A DNA stretch of 64,000 bases, from contig JAHQIY010000003.1 in NCBI GenBank assembly GCA_019054805.1, positions 1,798,001 through 1,862,000 of the forward strand. Reading direction: 5' to 3'. The notes beneath the pieces are model-generated. The model saw only the letters and a program-made list of their open reading frames with translations, was not told the origin of the DNA and did no database searches. This stretch comes from Brachionus manjavacas (lineage: Eukaryota > Rotifera > Eurotatoria > Ploima > Brachionidae). The translations under genes were made by a program, and so were the position numbers. Shown piece by piece: positions 40,825-51,273 of the stretch. Position 1 is the stretch's first letter; each line of letters opens with the position of its first letter.

Positions 40825-41590
40825 TTATCTTGTTTTAACAGAAATAGGATTTGAATAATTTCTTGAGTTTGAAGATTTTATAATACTGTCTGTCTTAATA
40901 AAAAGAGAAATTTTATTAGAATCATCATTAAATTTATGTTGGAACTCACTATCTTTTTGAACTAAATTAAAAATTTTTGTAAATTCAGCCCGAATAAAAT
41001 GTTTTCTTTTTATTGATCTAATTATTTTTCCATTAATTTCCTCAAATTGAAAACAATTTAAATTATTAAGTGGACCAAATTCTAAAGTCAAATCTGCAAG
41101 ATTCAAGAGTTCATGTACATTTACTAAATATTTTATATTTTGATAGTATTTGAATGGCATAATATTACCAAAACAAATGAGACAGTAATGAAGAATAAAG
41201 TTAAGAAAGTCATGAGATCTCCAATTTTTCCAAACTCTTATTGACCGTGGCAGAGATGAAATATAAAATGGTGGTTTCAAACTTAATAAGCGTGCATCTA
41301 ACCATTTACATAATTTTTTAAAGAAAAATGTTTAATTGCTGGGCTTTCAAACCAATAGATAAAGAAGCTTTTTACAACTCCCAAAAAAATGCTATGCATA
41401 GCATCAATATTGGTATTTTTCACAGATTAATGTACTTAAGTTGATTCAACGTGCAATTTACTTTGATCCCAAATCTATGAGGTACTGCTTTTGTTCTTCT
41501 TGTAATTAATTGCTCTTTCAGATGTTCATTACAGAGGTCTTCGGTTCGTGGTGGTCTATCAGGATTTGAAATATCATAAGGATGTAAGTC
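40825..41590 (-). pseudogene. EnSpm/CACTA-like transposase, C-terminal part
   Basis: Reading minus from 41,585: SNPDRPPRTEDLC, RFGIKVNCTLNQLKYI, LMLCIAFFG, then across a shift the 151-codon block 41,280-40,825 with LKPPFYISSLPRSIRVWKNW, FLNFILHYCLICFGNIMPF, VHELLNLADLTLEFGPLNNL and CFQFEEINGKI. This succession (RT-x-D, G-I-K, D-x-MH, PP-x-I-x-R-PRSI, E/D-x-x-NF-x-L-x-Y, L-x-x-L-x-x-GPL, CF-x-FE) matches the transposase of animal EnSpm/CACTA-like elements. It is broken by stops and by the MULE insertion at its upstream edge. Confidence 0.6.
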
Positions 41591-43430
41591 CGTAATGTTT
41601 CATAGCATTATTTTTTTCATAGCATAAAAAATTTCATAGCAGATAAAAAAATATTCATAGCAAAAGCATTTTGTTTCATAGCTATTTTTTTTTTTCATAG
41701 CACAAAAATTCATAGCATTTAAAATTTGATTGTTAAAAAAATATTACAATTATTACAACTGATAACACAAAAATGAACAAACGCTTTATAATGGAAAATG
41801 CAAATAAATCACCGTCGATCAGGCGGTTAAGATCTGTTCTAACAATTCAACCTAAAGAAATTGCTACAATTCCTTCTGAAATTATAAACAGGCAATCTAG
41901 TGTTCTTTTATCAAATACTGATGAGCAATTTTTTTTTTATCGTACAAATGAATGTAATGAAAATAAAGATCCGGATAGTGATAAATCTGATGATGATAAT
42001 GATCCGGCTGACAATCAGGAGAATGATACATCTGACGAAGATGATCTGAGTGTTAACGATACAAGTGAATCTGACAGTGATGAAGATGGAGAATTTTACA
42101 TTGTCTTGACTGAAGAGATAAATAAACTTTGTATAACTACTAAAGATTTTTATTTGTCAAAAACCATTCGTAATGGCCAAAAATTGTGTTCATTTGGATA
42201 TTACTATACCAAAGAGAGGACTACAAAAAAAGGCTTTATTCATTGGAAATGTGAAGATTGTTTGACATGCAGTGGTCGGGCACATTCTGAGGGCGAAGAT
42301 GTTGAAATTACAATTGCTCATTCACATAAACCTGATATCGTTAGAAAGTAAAAATTAATCAATGATGAAAAAATAAAAGAATTGGCTATTAAATCTAAAG
42401 ACAACCCTAGAGATATCCTAATCGAGACTTAAAAATGTGATGATGAAGACGTTGTGCTCAAATCAAGTTAAAACAATGTAAGACAGGTTATTTCTAGAGT
42501 AAGACAAAATAAAGCAGGCTATGGTAAGAACGCAAAAGACTTGTCACACATTGTTATACCGGATAATTTACGATTTACATATAGAAATCAATTATTTGTT
42601 TACTCAGATACAGGTTTGATGAAAATCGTATTCTTTTATTTACAACAGAAGACAACTTGCATTTTCTTGAAAAGTATCGTGATTTTTTCATCTTACTCAA
42701 AACTTTTGGCGTAAAATGATTAAGATTCCAGGATTTTTGGAAAATTATTATAAGAAAGAGAGCAAATTTAAAGAAGCTTTTATGATGCACAAAGCTTTAT
42801 GCTATGTACCTGAATCTGACGTTGTATATGTGTTTAAACAACTCAAGTCTCAATTAGATAAATCTTTCGATCCGTTCTTTAAATACATTGAAAAGTATTA
42901 CATAGGCAAGAAAAAAAAAGTAGCTCGTTATCAAATTCCCACTTAGAATTTGTGCAATCGTGTTTTAGAAGAGTTGCCAAGAACAAATAATAGTGTCGAA
43001 TCTTGGCACAATGCTTTTACAACTAATGAAAAAAAACATCTAAATATCAATGCTCTGGTAGAGAAGATGAGACTTGAGCAATCAAATACCGAAAATAATT
43101 ATACGCGAATTAGAAGTGGACATTTATTTGATAGAGATGTTGATCAAATAAAAACCGACAAGCGTATATTCAATGTTGTATCTAATTATTCAAAAGTCGA
43201 TTGCTTGGAATATTTAAAGAATATTAGTTTAAACACAATTAACTAATTTTTTTTTTTAATTAATCTTAATTGACATGTATCTCACTTTCATATGAACTTT
43301 ATTTGAATAAATAAATTTTTTTGTGCCATGTATAATATGCTATGAATTTTAATGCTATGATAATTTACCTGTATGCTATGAAAAAGAATAATGCTATGAA
43401 TTAATACATGCTATGAAATAAACCAGTCTC
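41590..43430 (+). mobile_element. FLYWCH-MULE transposon, internally deleted, with CATAGCA word ends
   Basis: The left end has CATAGCA (once CATAGCT) at 41,601, 41,618, 41,635, 41,656, 41,677, 41,696 and 41,711. The right end has the reverse word TGCTATG at 43,338, 43,353, 43,374, 43,392 and 43,409. Between them is one plus-strand transposase gene in pieces. The element splits a CACTA-like transposase. Only an imperfect target duplication (ACATATCC against ACATCC-like, minus strand) is visible. Its architecture equals that of the element at 59.2-61.4 kb. Confidence 0.75.
41773..43246 (+). pseudogene. FLYWCH-MULE transposase lacking its catalytic core
   Basis: The first block (41,773-42,351; 192 codons) has an RRLRS motif near residue 20, a long D/E-rich stretch (70-120) and a FLYWCH-type zinc finger: LCSFGYYYTKERTTKKGFIH then WKCEDC and HSHKPD. 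Broken frames to about 42,600 give DNLRFTYRNQ. The C-terminal blocks (42,716-42,946 and 42,950-43,246) carry FKEAFMMHKALCYVPESDVV and the RTNNSVESWHNAF motif. The D,D segment of the catalytic domain (the WxxDGTF and DxExA regions) should lie between 42,600 and 42,720 but is gone. This copy depends on another source of transposase. Confidence 0.75.
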
Positions 43431-43439
43431 GGATATGTG

Positions 43440-43740
43440 ATTACAAATCCTCCTATTAATTTTTTAATAATTTAAAGATTTGAATAAGAAAAAAATACTT
43501 TCAGGAGGAATGTTTTTTCCTTTCTGCACACATTTTAGACATCCATAGAAGCAATTCGAACTGTTGATTTTAATTATTGAGGTACGTGCGGTTTTATCAA
43601 AGACTGTGGAAATCAAAAATGTCTTACATATTTTGATTGAATCTTCTCTTAAATAAAAGCCGAACTCAATGAATTTTAATTCGCTTGTAACTTTGCTAAT
43701 TAGCATATCCAAACTTGGTTTGCCATTTGCTACTTAAAGC
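43440..43740 (-). pseudogene. EnSpm/CACTA-like transposase, fragment upstream of the MULE insertion
   Basis: The 82-codon minus-strand block 43,712-43,464 carries TSELKFIEFGFYLREDS, FLISTVFDKTARTSIIKINS and NCFYGCLKCVQKG. In this superfamily a D-x-PAR...NG-x-YGC-x-x-C-x-x-x-G region precedes the RT-x-D region found at 41.5 kb on the other side of the inserted MULE. So the two fragments were contiguous before the MULE landed. The first codons of the block (43,650-43,712) lie inside a 2.25 kb segment that is duplicated near 51.3 kb. Confidence 0.6.
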
Positions 43741-45946
43741 CCTTTTTACAAAATATTAAAATTAATAATTCTTTTAAAAACATAAATTAGAAAAAGACAT
43801 TTATTAAAACTCAAGTAATTTTAAATAAGTTATGATAAATTAAAAATGACATTAGACTTTATATTTATCGAATGTATTTTAACAAAGAAGACTTAGAAAA
43901 TATTTTAAATTCAATTTTATACTTTTTCACTAGACTTATTCATAATAATCAAAAAAAATCTTTTAGAGGCTGAAAATTGAGTAAAACTCGCTTAATTTTA
44001 AAATAATTTGATCTGTAGTTTAATTTATTATAATAGATAATAAATCAAATTTTACTAGTCACGTTAACAATCTAAAAGCTACTATTAATAAAAAGCTTAA
44101 CTCAATTAAGCAATTATTTTTTCTTTCAACTCAAGGTAGTGTACTTGGGCCGCTTCTATTTCTTATATTCATAAATGACATTGTTAGCTATTTAAATGAT
44201 TTAATGGTCAAACTATTTGCCGATGATACCACAATCCTAAAAATGTTAAATTTAATTGAGGACTTTAACAGGTCAATTCAGAATTTAATATCATGGTGTA
44301 GATTTAATCGAATAGACATTAATTGGAACAAAACAAAAATAATGTTTATCTCGAATAAGAAAAACTGCCTAATCCCAAACTCGATAGTAATAGGAAACAA
44401 TGAAGTAGATGTTGTTTATCACTTCAAATTACTTGGCGTTACGATTGACAACAAACTTACATTCATCAATTATGTAGCTGACCTTCGAAAATCCATCAAT
44501 AAGCGCATTTACTCGATCAATCGTTTATTCTACTTGTCTCATAGAGTGAGGCTCCAGTTTTATAAATCTTTTTCCAGTTTTATAAATCTTTAAATTTATC
44601 AACTCTTTTACACTGAAATATCTAGATTTATATTTATCTCTTTTTAGACAAGGAAAAATTAATAATGTAAATCTACACTTTATTGAGTTTATTCAAATGT
44701 TACCCAAATTTGACATCTTTAATACATCTATAATTTTCTCAATTATGTAAAATACAAAAAAAATAATAACCTAAAAAACGTCCACATTCGACCTTTCATC
44801 TTCAGTCAAACTCATCAATTCATCCTCTAAATTTTTTCATCGAGTTGTTTGATTTCTAATTTTTGAAAGTAATTAAAGTCTATATTTCTTTCTTTGCTTT
44901 TCTAGAAAAAAAGTAAAATAAAAATTGCTAATATTTATCATCAAAAAGCTAAAATACCCCTTTTTGTTTTAGTTTAGGTCTATTTTGACCATTTATTATA
45001 TGCTTATATTTTCTTTTATATGGCATCTTAAATGATTTGTCTAGTTATAGAATAAAGCACATTGAATTTAGATTTCTTAAGCTAAAAAACTATTTATTAG
45101 AAAAAGAGGCATTAAAAAACTTATCATGCTCCCCTAAGCATTCGTCTAAAAATTATCAAATTAAATCTACATTAATTTATGCTAATATTTAAATGTCGAG
45201 AAAAAGGTCTGTTAAAAGGTTAAAAGTTTAAAACTTTCATCGAATAATTTTTCATGTAAGAGTTATGAAAAATTATTTGATGAAATAAGTAGGACAAAAA
45301 ATAGGCTACTTTTTTTAATTAAAGATAAAATTTTTAACTTAATCATTATAATTTTTTCTATTTTGATAAAATATTTATCAATTTTTTATATATTTCTTTT
45401 TCAGATATATTTCTTTGCCAGACCAGAATTTTACAAAAAAAACTAATTGCAATTGTTAAAAAGTATTAACAAAAATTTTGTTATTTATTTTAAAATTCGA
45501 AAAATTTTAATAATTTTTTTAGTTTTTATTTCGGTTCTCTTACAATTTTTTTTATTAAATTATTGTCATACTAAAAGAATAAATAAATCAGAATTTCAAA
45601 ATTTCCTTTAATTTTTCATAAAGATCGATGGACTTTAAAAAAACTTCAGATTCTCTTCAAGAAAACTTGCAAATTTTTTTGAACATCAGAAATTCTTTAA
45701 ATTCACATCACAAAATTGGATCAACTTTGAAGTGAATTTGATGCGAATCAAAGTGTCTTCAAATTTATGTTAATTGGGTCGTAGAATTGTATCATTTGAT
45801 TAAACAAGCTACATAATCTTTCGTTTGTTGTCAATTTATTTTATTAATTATTCAGAAAATCCAATAAGATTTATAATCGAAATCGGCAACTAATAAATGT
45901 TCTTTAATATTAAGATTGATGTTCTTTGACTTTTTTAAATTAAAGT
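43650..45946. repeat. 2.3 kb direct repeat, left copy (A)
   Basis: From TAAATAAAAGCCGAACTC at 43,650 to GACTTTTTTAAATTA at about 45,946 the sequence is nearly identical to 51,274-53,526, except that 44,130-44,593 here replaces 51,746-52,165 there. Differences elsewhere are mostly one-base indels in homopolymers. The copies sit immediately on either side of a non-LTR element. Confidence 0.85.
44130..44593 (+). pseudogene. LINE reverse-transcriptase patch inside repeat copy A
   Basis: About 442 bases (44,130-44,571) are identical by eye, except one base near the start, to 50,168-50,609 of the LINE downstream. They encode the stretch from SVLGPLLFLIFINDI through KLFADDTTIL to the YHFKLLGVTID strand. 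At the right junction CCAGTTTTATAAATCTTT is doubled (44,554-44,571 and 44,574-44,591). The patch sits exactly where copy B has an older LINE C-terminal fragment. This fits gene conversion or template switching from the nearby LINE, or an assembly error. Confidence 0.8.
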
Positions 45947-46132
45947 CTATATTGTAAAGATAAAAATTTACAGAAAAGACCCAGTTCGAAATCAGAAAAA
46001 TTATACACGAAATTTAAATTGAAATTTTAAAAATTATAATAAATTATAATAATCTCTATTGAGATCAAAATCTTCGTTAACTACCGTTTTAAAACAAACT
46101 TTAGCGCTAATCGATTGTTTCTCCTTAATAAA

Positions 46133-47435
46133 ATGACAATTGATACAAAAAAAACTACGCTTGACCTTGACGACCATGAATTAAAATTTAAACTTGGATT
46201 CATTGAAAATAAGGTAAGTAAAATTCTTTCTTTTTTTTCATTCGTATTTCAAGACGATCAAGAAGCACTCAAAAAAAAAACTCGAGCGAACTAAATTAAA
46301 CGACTTTAATTAAAATATCCCAGAACTAAGCGAAAAATTCAAACTCGAAATATTAGAATTAATAACCTATGAATTCAATACACGACATGAACGCGAAAAT
46401 TTTGTAATAATAATCGGTCTCCCAGAGAATGGACGCGACCATTCTGCTATTCGTTTTCTATTTAACAAAATGAATCAACATTACCCGTTGCAATTTAATC
46501 GAATAGATAATTACAATAGCGATTCAATTTACCCGAGACCTATTGTTTGTGAACTAGAAAGCATTTGGCATGTTCAACATGTCCTAAAGAATTCAAAAAT
46601 GTTAAGAAAATTAAAAGGTTTTGAATTCGTTTACATCAATCAACATCTAACCAAATACCAAAGAATTTTGAGTGCGAAAAGACGCACGAGCAAAAAATGC
46701 CTCAATTACCCGAAAGTCCTGAATCAGCTGCCAAGCACAACACCGATTGGCACTGAGAGTACCAAGACCAATCCGAAGCCTGTCCCAGGTCCTATCAAAA
46801 AAGATCCAAATCATTTGAACCCGACTCCAAATGGCTCTGAACAAAGTCAAGTTTCAAATCAACTGCCAAGAACAACACCGATTGGCACTGAGAGTACCAA
46901 GACCAATCCGAAGCCTGTCCCAGGTCCTATCAAAAAAGATCCAAATCATTTGAATCCGACTCCAAATCGCTCTGAACCAAGTCAAGTTTCGAATCAACTG
47001 CCAAGAACAACACCAATTGGCGCTGTGGTTACCAACATCAATCCGAAGCCTGTCCCAGGTCCAATCCTAAAAGATCCAAAACGTGTGAGTCTGAATTCAA
47101 TTAAACCCAAACCAAGCCATGCCTTGAATAAGCCGTCAAACACAACATCAAATAACACTGAGATTACCAAGACCAACCTTAAGCCTGCCCCTTGTGCAAT
47201 TCCAAAAGATCCAAAACGTCTGAGTTTGAATCCAGTAAAATCCAAACCAATCCAAGCTTCGAATCAGCGGCCAAGCACAACACCGATTGGCACTGAGATT
47301 ACCAAGACCAATCCGAAGCCTGTCCCAGGTTCAATCCAAAAAGGTCCAAATCACTTGAACCCGAATCCAATAGAATCAAATTCGAGTCAAGTTTTGATTT
47401 CGGCTCCAATAGAATCAAGTCAAATCTTTGTTTAA
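46133..47435 (+). pseudogene. LINE ORF1: RRM-like domain and five 45-residue proline-rich repeats
   Basis: A start ATG at 46,133 opens about 45 codons; after a shift near 46,280 the frame continues with LSEKFKLEILELITYEF, the RNP2-like strand ENFVIIIGLPEN and, in the 321-codon block 46,470-47,435, PIVCELESIWHVQHVL and YINQHLTKYQRILSAKRR, the usual ORF1 ending. Then five units of 45 residues follow, each with (N)QLPSTTPIG...TNPKPVPGPI-K-KDP, forming a flexible P/T-rich linker. One TAA (47,433-47,435) ends the block, but the same frame runs into the Ulp1-like domain. So ORF1 probably was a fusion of RNA-binding protein, linker and protease. Confidence 0.7.
46724..47398 (+). repeat. 135 bp coding minisatellite, five units
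   Basis: CACCGATTGGCACTGAGA recurs with a period of exactly 135 bp between the first two units (46,741 and 46,876), and more diverged copies follow to about 47,390. Units 1, 2 and 5 are most alike. The period is a multiple of three and keeps the reading frame. Confidence 0.9.
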
Positions 47436-47453
47436 ACGACAAGCACGACATCA

Positions 47454-48157
47454 ATGGACACCGTATGTTATAATTCTTTTTCTTGTATGACGATCTACCC
47501 TATTCAGGAAACTGATGTTAGTATCAATCAACCTACACAACTTGATCCGACTACCATCACAGCTTATGGCTTTACAATAGATATGTCAGACATCTATTCA
47601 CTTGTATCTGGAGCGCGTTTAAATGATAAAATCGTTAATTGCTATATGAAAATAATTAGCAACTCATCAAAAACTTCAGCAAAGATTGAAGTCATCGTTT
47701 CAATTCTTATACATAAAATTTTATCACTTGACCACAGAGGACTTCCATAAGTTTAGAAAAATACAAAAAACTTAATTTCGATATTCTATTGTTCCCATTA
47801 TTTATAAAGACGAATCACTGGGCTCTCTTAGCCTTCAATATTCAAAAAAGAGAAATATATTACTATGATTCTTTATACCTGATTGATTTTGAACTTGTAG
47901 TAAAAATCAGCACTATACTATCAAAATATATGCTGCAGCTTAAAAGTGCCAATCATTGGAAAGTTGTAAACGACCAAAATCACCCAAAACAAACTGGAAA
48001 TTATAACGACTGCGGTGTATTTGTCTGCCTCTTTGCAAAGTATATTGCTTTTAATGTTGGTTTCAACTTTTCGCAGAACGATATCCCCGTAAAAAGATTT
48101 GAAATAGAAAGTGAAATTAGAAATGGTGAGATCAATCCAATCCCAACATCCAACTGA
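47454..48157 (+). pseudogene. Ulp1/SENP-like cysteine protease (C48) domain in a LINE
   Basis: GARLNDKIVNCYMKIIS is the entry helix of Ulp1-type proteases (W/R-LND-x-x-I-N-x-Y). After two frameshifts (near 47,700 and 47,755) the 122-codon block 47,789-48,157 has FIKTNHWALLAFNIQ with the catalytic H, YYYDSLY with the D, and QTGNYNDCGVFVCLFAKYIA with the oxyanion Q and nucleophile C. The triad is complete. Ulp1 proteases cut SUMO or related ubiquitin-like proteins. In a retroelement it may process the element protein or act on host SUMO; that is inference. Confidence 0.8.
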
Positions 48158-48191
48158 CAATTAATCCAACCAATCGCAAAACTGCAAAAGA

Positions 48192-51160
48192 ATGGAATAT
48201 TTAAACGAACTTTTAAACTTTAATAAATCAAGCTCCAACTTTCAAGCACTACACTTAAATATTAATTCAATCCTAAATAACATATATGAAGTAAACGAAA
48301 TACTTAACTCAAAAAAATTTAATTTTGTTTGTTTTAGTGAAACAAAACTTGATAAAACGATTCCTAACACATTTTTCAAAAATAACCATTATAATAAAAT
48401 AAGACTGGACAGAACGAGACACGGTGGCGGTCTACTGGTTTTTATAAAATATGGAATGTCCGTAACAAAAACTATTCTTAATGATGAACTAGAACTTATT
48501 TACACCCAATTTAAAATTAATAGTCAAAGATTTAAGTTTGTATATTGTTACCGACCACCCAATACAAAAGAAAAAGATTTTCTAGATAAATTGGATGATT
48601 TTATACATACTCTGAACTTGTCTGAACCACTTTTCATTTTTGGAGATTTAAATATGACCCAAAGCTCACCTCCAACATTACTGATTTTTGTACAAGTAAT
48701 GATCTAATAAATTTTATTCACAAACCGACTAGAGTATGTTCCAAGTACTACAAAAAAACAAACAAAACCAAAACAACATCAACCCTAATAGACTTTTTAC
48801 TTCATAACGGAAATTTGATAGAAGAAACTGATGTTATTCCATTCCCATTCAGTGATCATAATTTCGTCGTAGCAAGCTTACTAATTAAAAAACCAAATGA
48901 AACGTACAAAACAATTAAATGTAGAAACCTTTGCCAATCGAACCAACTTGAAATTTGTTCACAAATTGAAAAAGCCAACTTCAAACCACTCCAATCACTT
49001 AAAAGTATTGAAGAGAAATGGCACTTTGTTAAAGCTGAAATCTTAAATGTTATCGATCGAATAGCTCCAGAACGAATTGTAAAAATTAAAAATAGCTCGT
49101 ATTTTCCTTGGTACGATGATGAATTGATCAAGCTGAAACATCTTAAAGAATCGGCATATAAAAGGTCTAAAAGAACACTTGATCAAAACGACAAAGATAT
49201 ATATGAATATTACAACAAGCTTTTCAAAGATTACAATGATCAAATACTTATCGAATACTTCAAAGATAAGTCCCTCAATGATTTCAAAAACTCCAAAAAG
49301 TTTTTGGGAGTTCTACAGTTCAAAAATGAATATAAAATCCGACAAAAGCGAAAAGAACCCAATTAGTCACATAAAATTAGATGGCCAAGTTTTTGACAAC
49401 AAAAACGAGTTATCAAACATATTCAACTGTTTTTTTACGTCAATCTCATCATCTTCCGATTCAACCTTGGACGAATCCATGGAGTTTATTGAAAGAGTCA
49501 TCCCTATCAGTGAAGTAAAAAAAGAAAATAATTTCAAATTTAGTCTAACAAATTCGAACGAAATAAATGAATTACTATCTGACGTGCAATCTTCCAGTGC
49601 GCAAGGTTGTAGTGGCATCCCAATCAAAATATTTAAACTACCATCATCAAAATTTAAAACTATAATTGCATACCTTTTTAACTACTCACTCAATTAGTTG
49701 TACTATTCCGGCTGAATGGAAAACTGCTGTAGTTACTCCACTCTACAAAAATAAAGGTAGTGCCGAGGAAATAAATAACTATAGGGGCATATCTATTCTT
49801 CCCCCGATTGCAAAACTATTCGAAAAGTTATTACACAAACAACTGCTCTCATATCTTAATTTAAACGAATGCATATCGAACGAACAACATGGATTCCGAT
49901 AAAATAATCGTTGTGAGTCAGCCCAACACGAAATAATCTCGAAAATGAATGAAATTAAAAGTAAACGCCTAATCGGACTTATTTTATTCATTGACTTCTA
50001 GAAGGCCTTTGACTTAGTTGAATCGAAGTTATTGTTAACTAAACTCAAGCGTTATGGTTTATCATATTCTGCGATTGATCTCCTCAAGTCCTATTTTACA
50101 AATCGCATACAATATGTTAAGATCGGTGATAGTACCTCAGGTCCACAAAATATTAGACTTGGGGTTCCTCAAGGGAGTGTACTTGGGCCGCTTCTATTTC
50201 TTATATTCATAAATGACATTGTTAGCTATTTAAATGATTTAATGGTCAAACTATTTGCCGATGATACCACAATCCTAAAAATGTTAAATTTAATTGAGGA
50301 CTTTAACAGGTCAATTCAGAATTTAATATCATGGTGTAGATTTAATCGAATAGACATTAATTGGAACAAAACAAAAATAATGTTTATCTCGAATAAGAAA
50401 AACTGCCTAATCCCAAACTCGATAGTAATAGGAAACAATGAAGTAGATGTTGTTTATCACTTCAAATTACTTGGCGTTACGATTGACAACAAACTTACAT
50501 TCATCAATTATGTAGCTGACCTTCGAAAATCCATCAATAAGCGCATTTACTCGATCAATCGTTTATTCTACTTGTCTCATAGAGTGAGGCTCCAGTTTTA
50601 TAAATCTTTCATATTACCTCACTTTGACTACTGTATATCAATTCTTATCTATTTCCCAAAAAGGGCATTGCAAAAATTAGCAAATACGTACTACTATACC
50701 CTTCTTAAATTGCTAAATATTCGGTTTAATGTTTTTAAACTGGATGACTTTAACGAACTAAATATTACGCTCAATAAAATTCAACTTAGATTGTTTTCAA
50801 CATCGTGTAATCAAAAAACTATCTGTATTCATCCACAAAATTTTTGATTCTAACAATTCGCCTTCAAATCTCAAGTCAGTATTTGTGAAAAATCATTCAA
50901 TTAAACAAACCCAAATGGATTTAAGAAACAAATCTCATTTCGCTATACCATCCAAAGGAAAATTCAATGATTTTGGTGAAAATACCTTTGGGTATTTTTA
51001 TTCGAAATTCATTTACCTTTTTTCAAAAGATAAGCTTGGAGCAAGACCTAACAATTTCAAACGTAGTATTGAAGAAACAATTGGGCCAATGTTTATTAAA
51101 TTCAGCAAACTTTTTCAAAAATTTGATTTAAATTATAAACCATACTATTATTATTTTTGA
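48192..51160 (+). pseudogene. LINE ORF2: APE endonuclease and reverse transcriptase, broken frames
   Basis: ATG 48,192 opens 171 codons of APE-type endonuclease: LHLNINSI, VCFSETKLDK, RHGGGLLVFIK, YCYRPPN and FGDLNM. A shift near 48,660 leads to the 183-codon block with FSDHNFVV (SDH triad). Linker frames follow. The polymerase has NYRGISILPPIAKLFEKLL (49,780), NEQHGFR, an IDF-stop-KAFD motif A (49,990), LGVPQGSVLGPLLFLIFIND and KLFADDTTIL in the 271-codon block 50,032-50,847, then LPHFDYCISI and the C-terminus to 51,160. At least four shifts and two in-frame stops exist. Catalytic aspartates of motifs A and C remain. Confidence 0.8.
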
Positions 51161-51273
51161 AAACTTTATTTGAACAATTTATTTTTATTTTATCTTTATT
51201 TTATTTTACTTTCAATCGACCCATCTGGGATCGACACTAGTCTCTTCGATTGAAATAAACTACTAAATAAAAG

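Larger units (their letters stand above)
45947..51273 (+). mobile_element. Non-LTR retrotransposon with Ulp1-like protease domain
   Basis: Plus-strand order: ORF1 RNA-binding part (46,133-46,710), a proline-rich minisatellite linker (46,720-47,400), a Ulp1-like cysteine protease (47,454-48,157), APE endonuclease (48,192-49,100), and reverse transcriptase with C-terminal domain (49,560-51,160). The 3' UTR ends at about 51,273 with GAAATAAACTACTAAATAAA. It is flanked precisely by the two 2.3 kb direct repeats. It differs in sequence and in the protease from the CR1/Jockey-like copies earlier in the window. Frameshifts and stops show it is not currently active. Confidence 0.85.

Noticed and set aside
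26987-49990. Reassigned stop codons (TAA/TAG as sense), suggested by many single in-frame stops in otherwise good frames
   Set aside because: The host Yip1-family gene has no internal stop and ends with TAA, the intact Merlin gene also has none, TGA occurs too, and the affected elements have frameshifts as well. Simple decay explains it.
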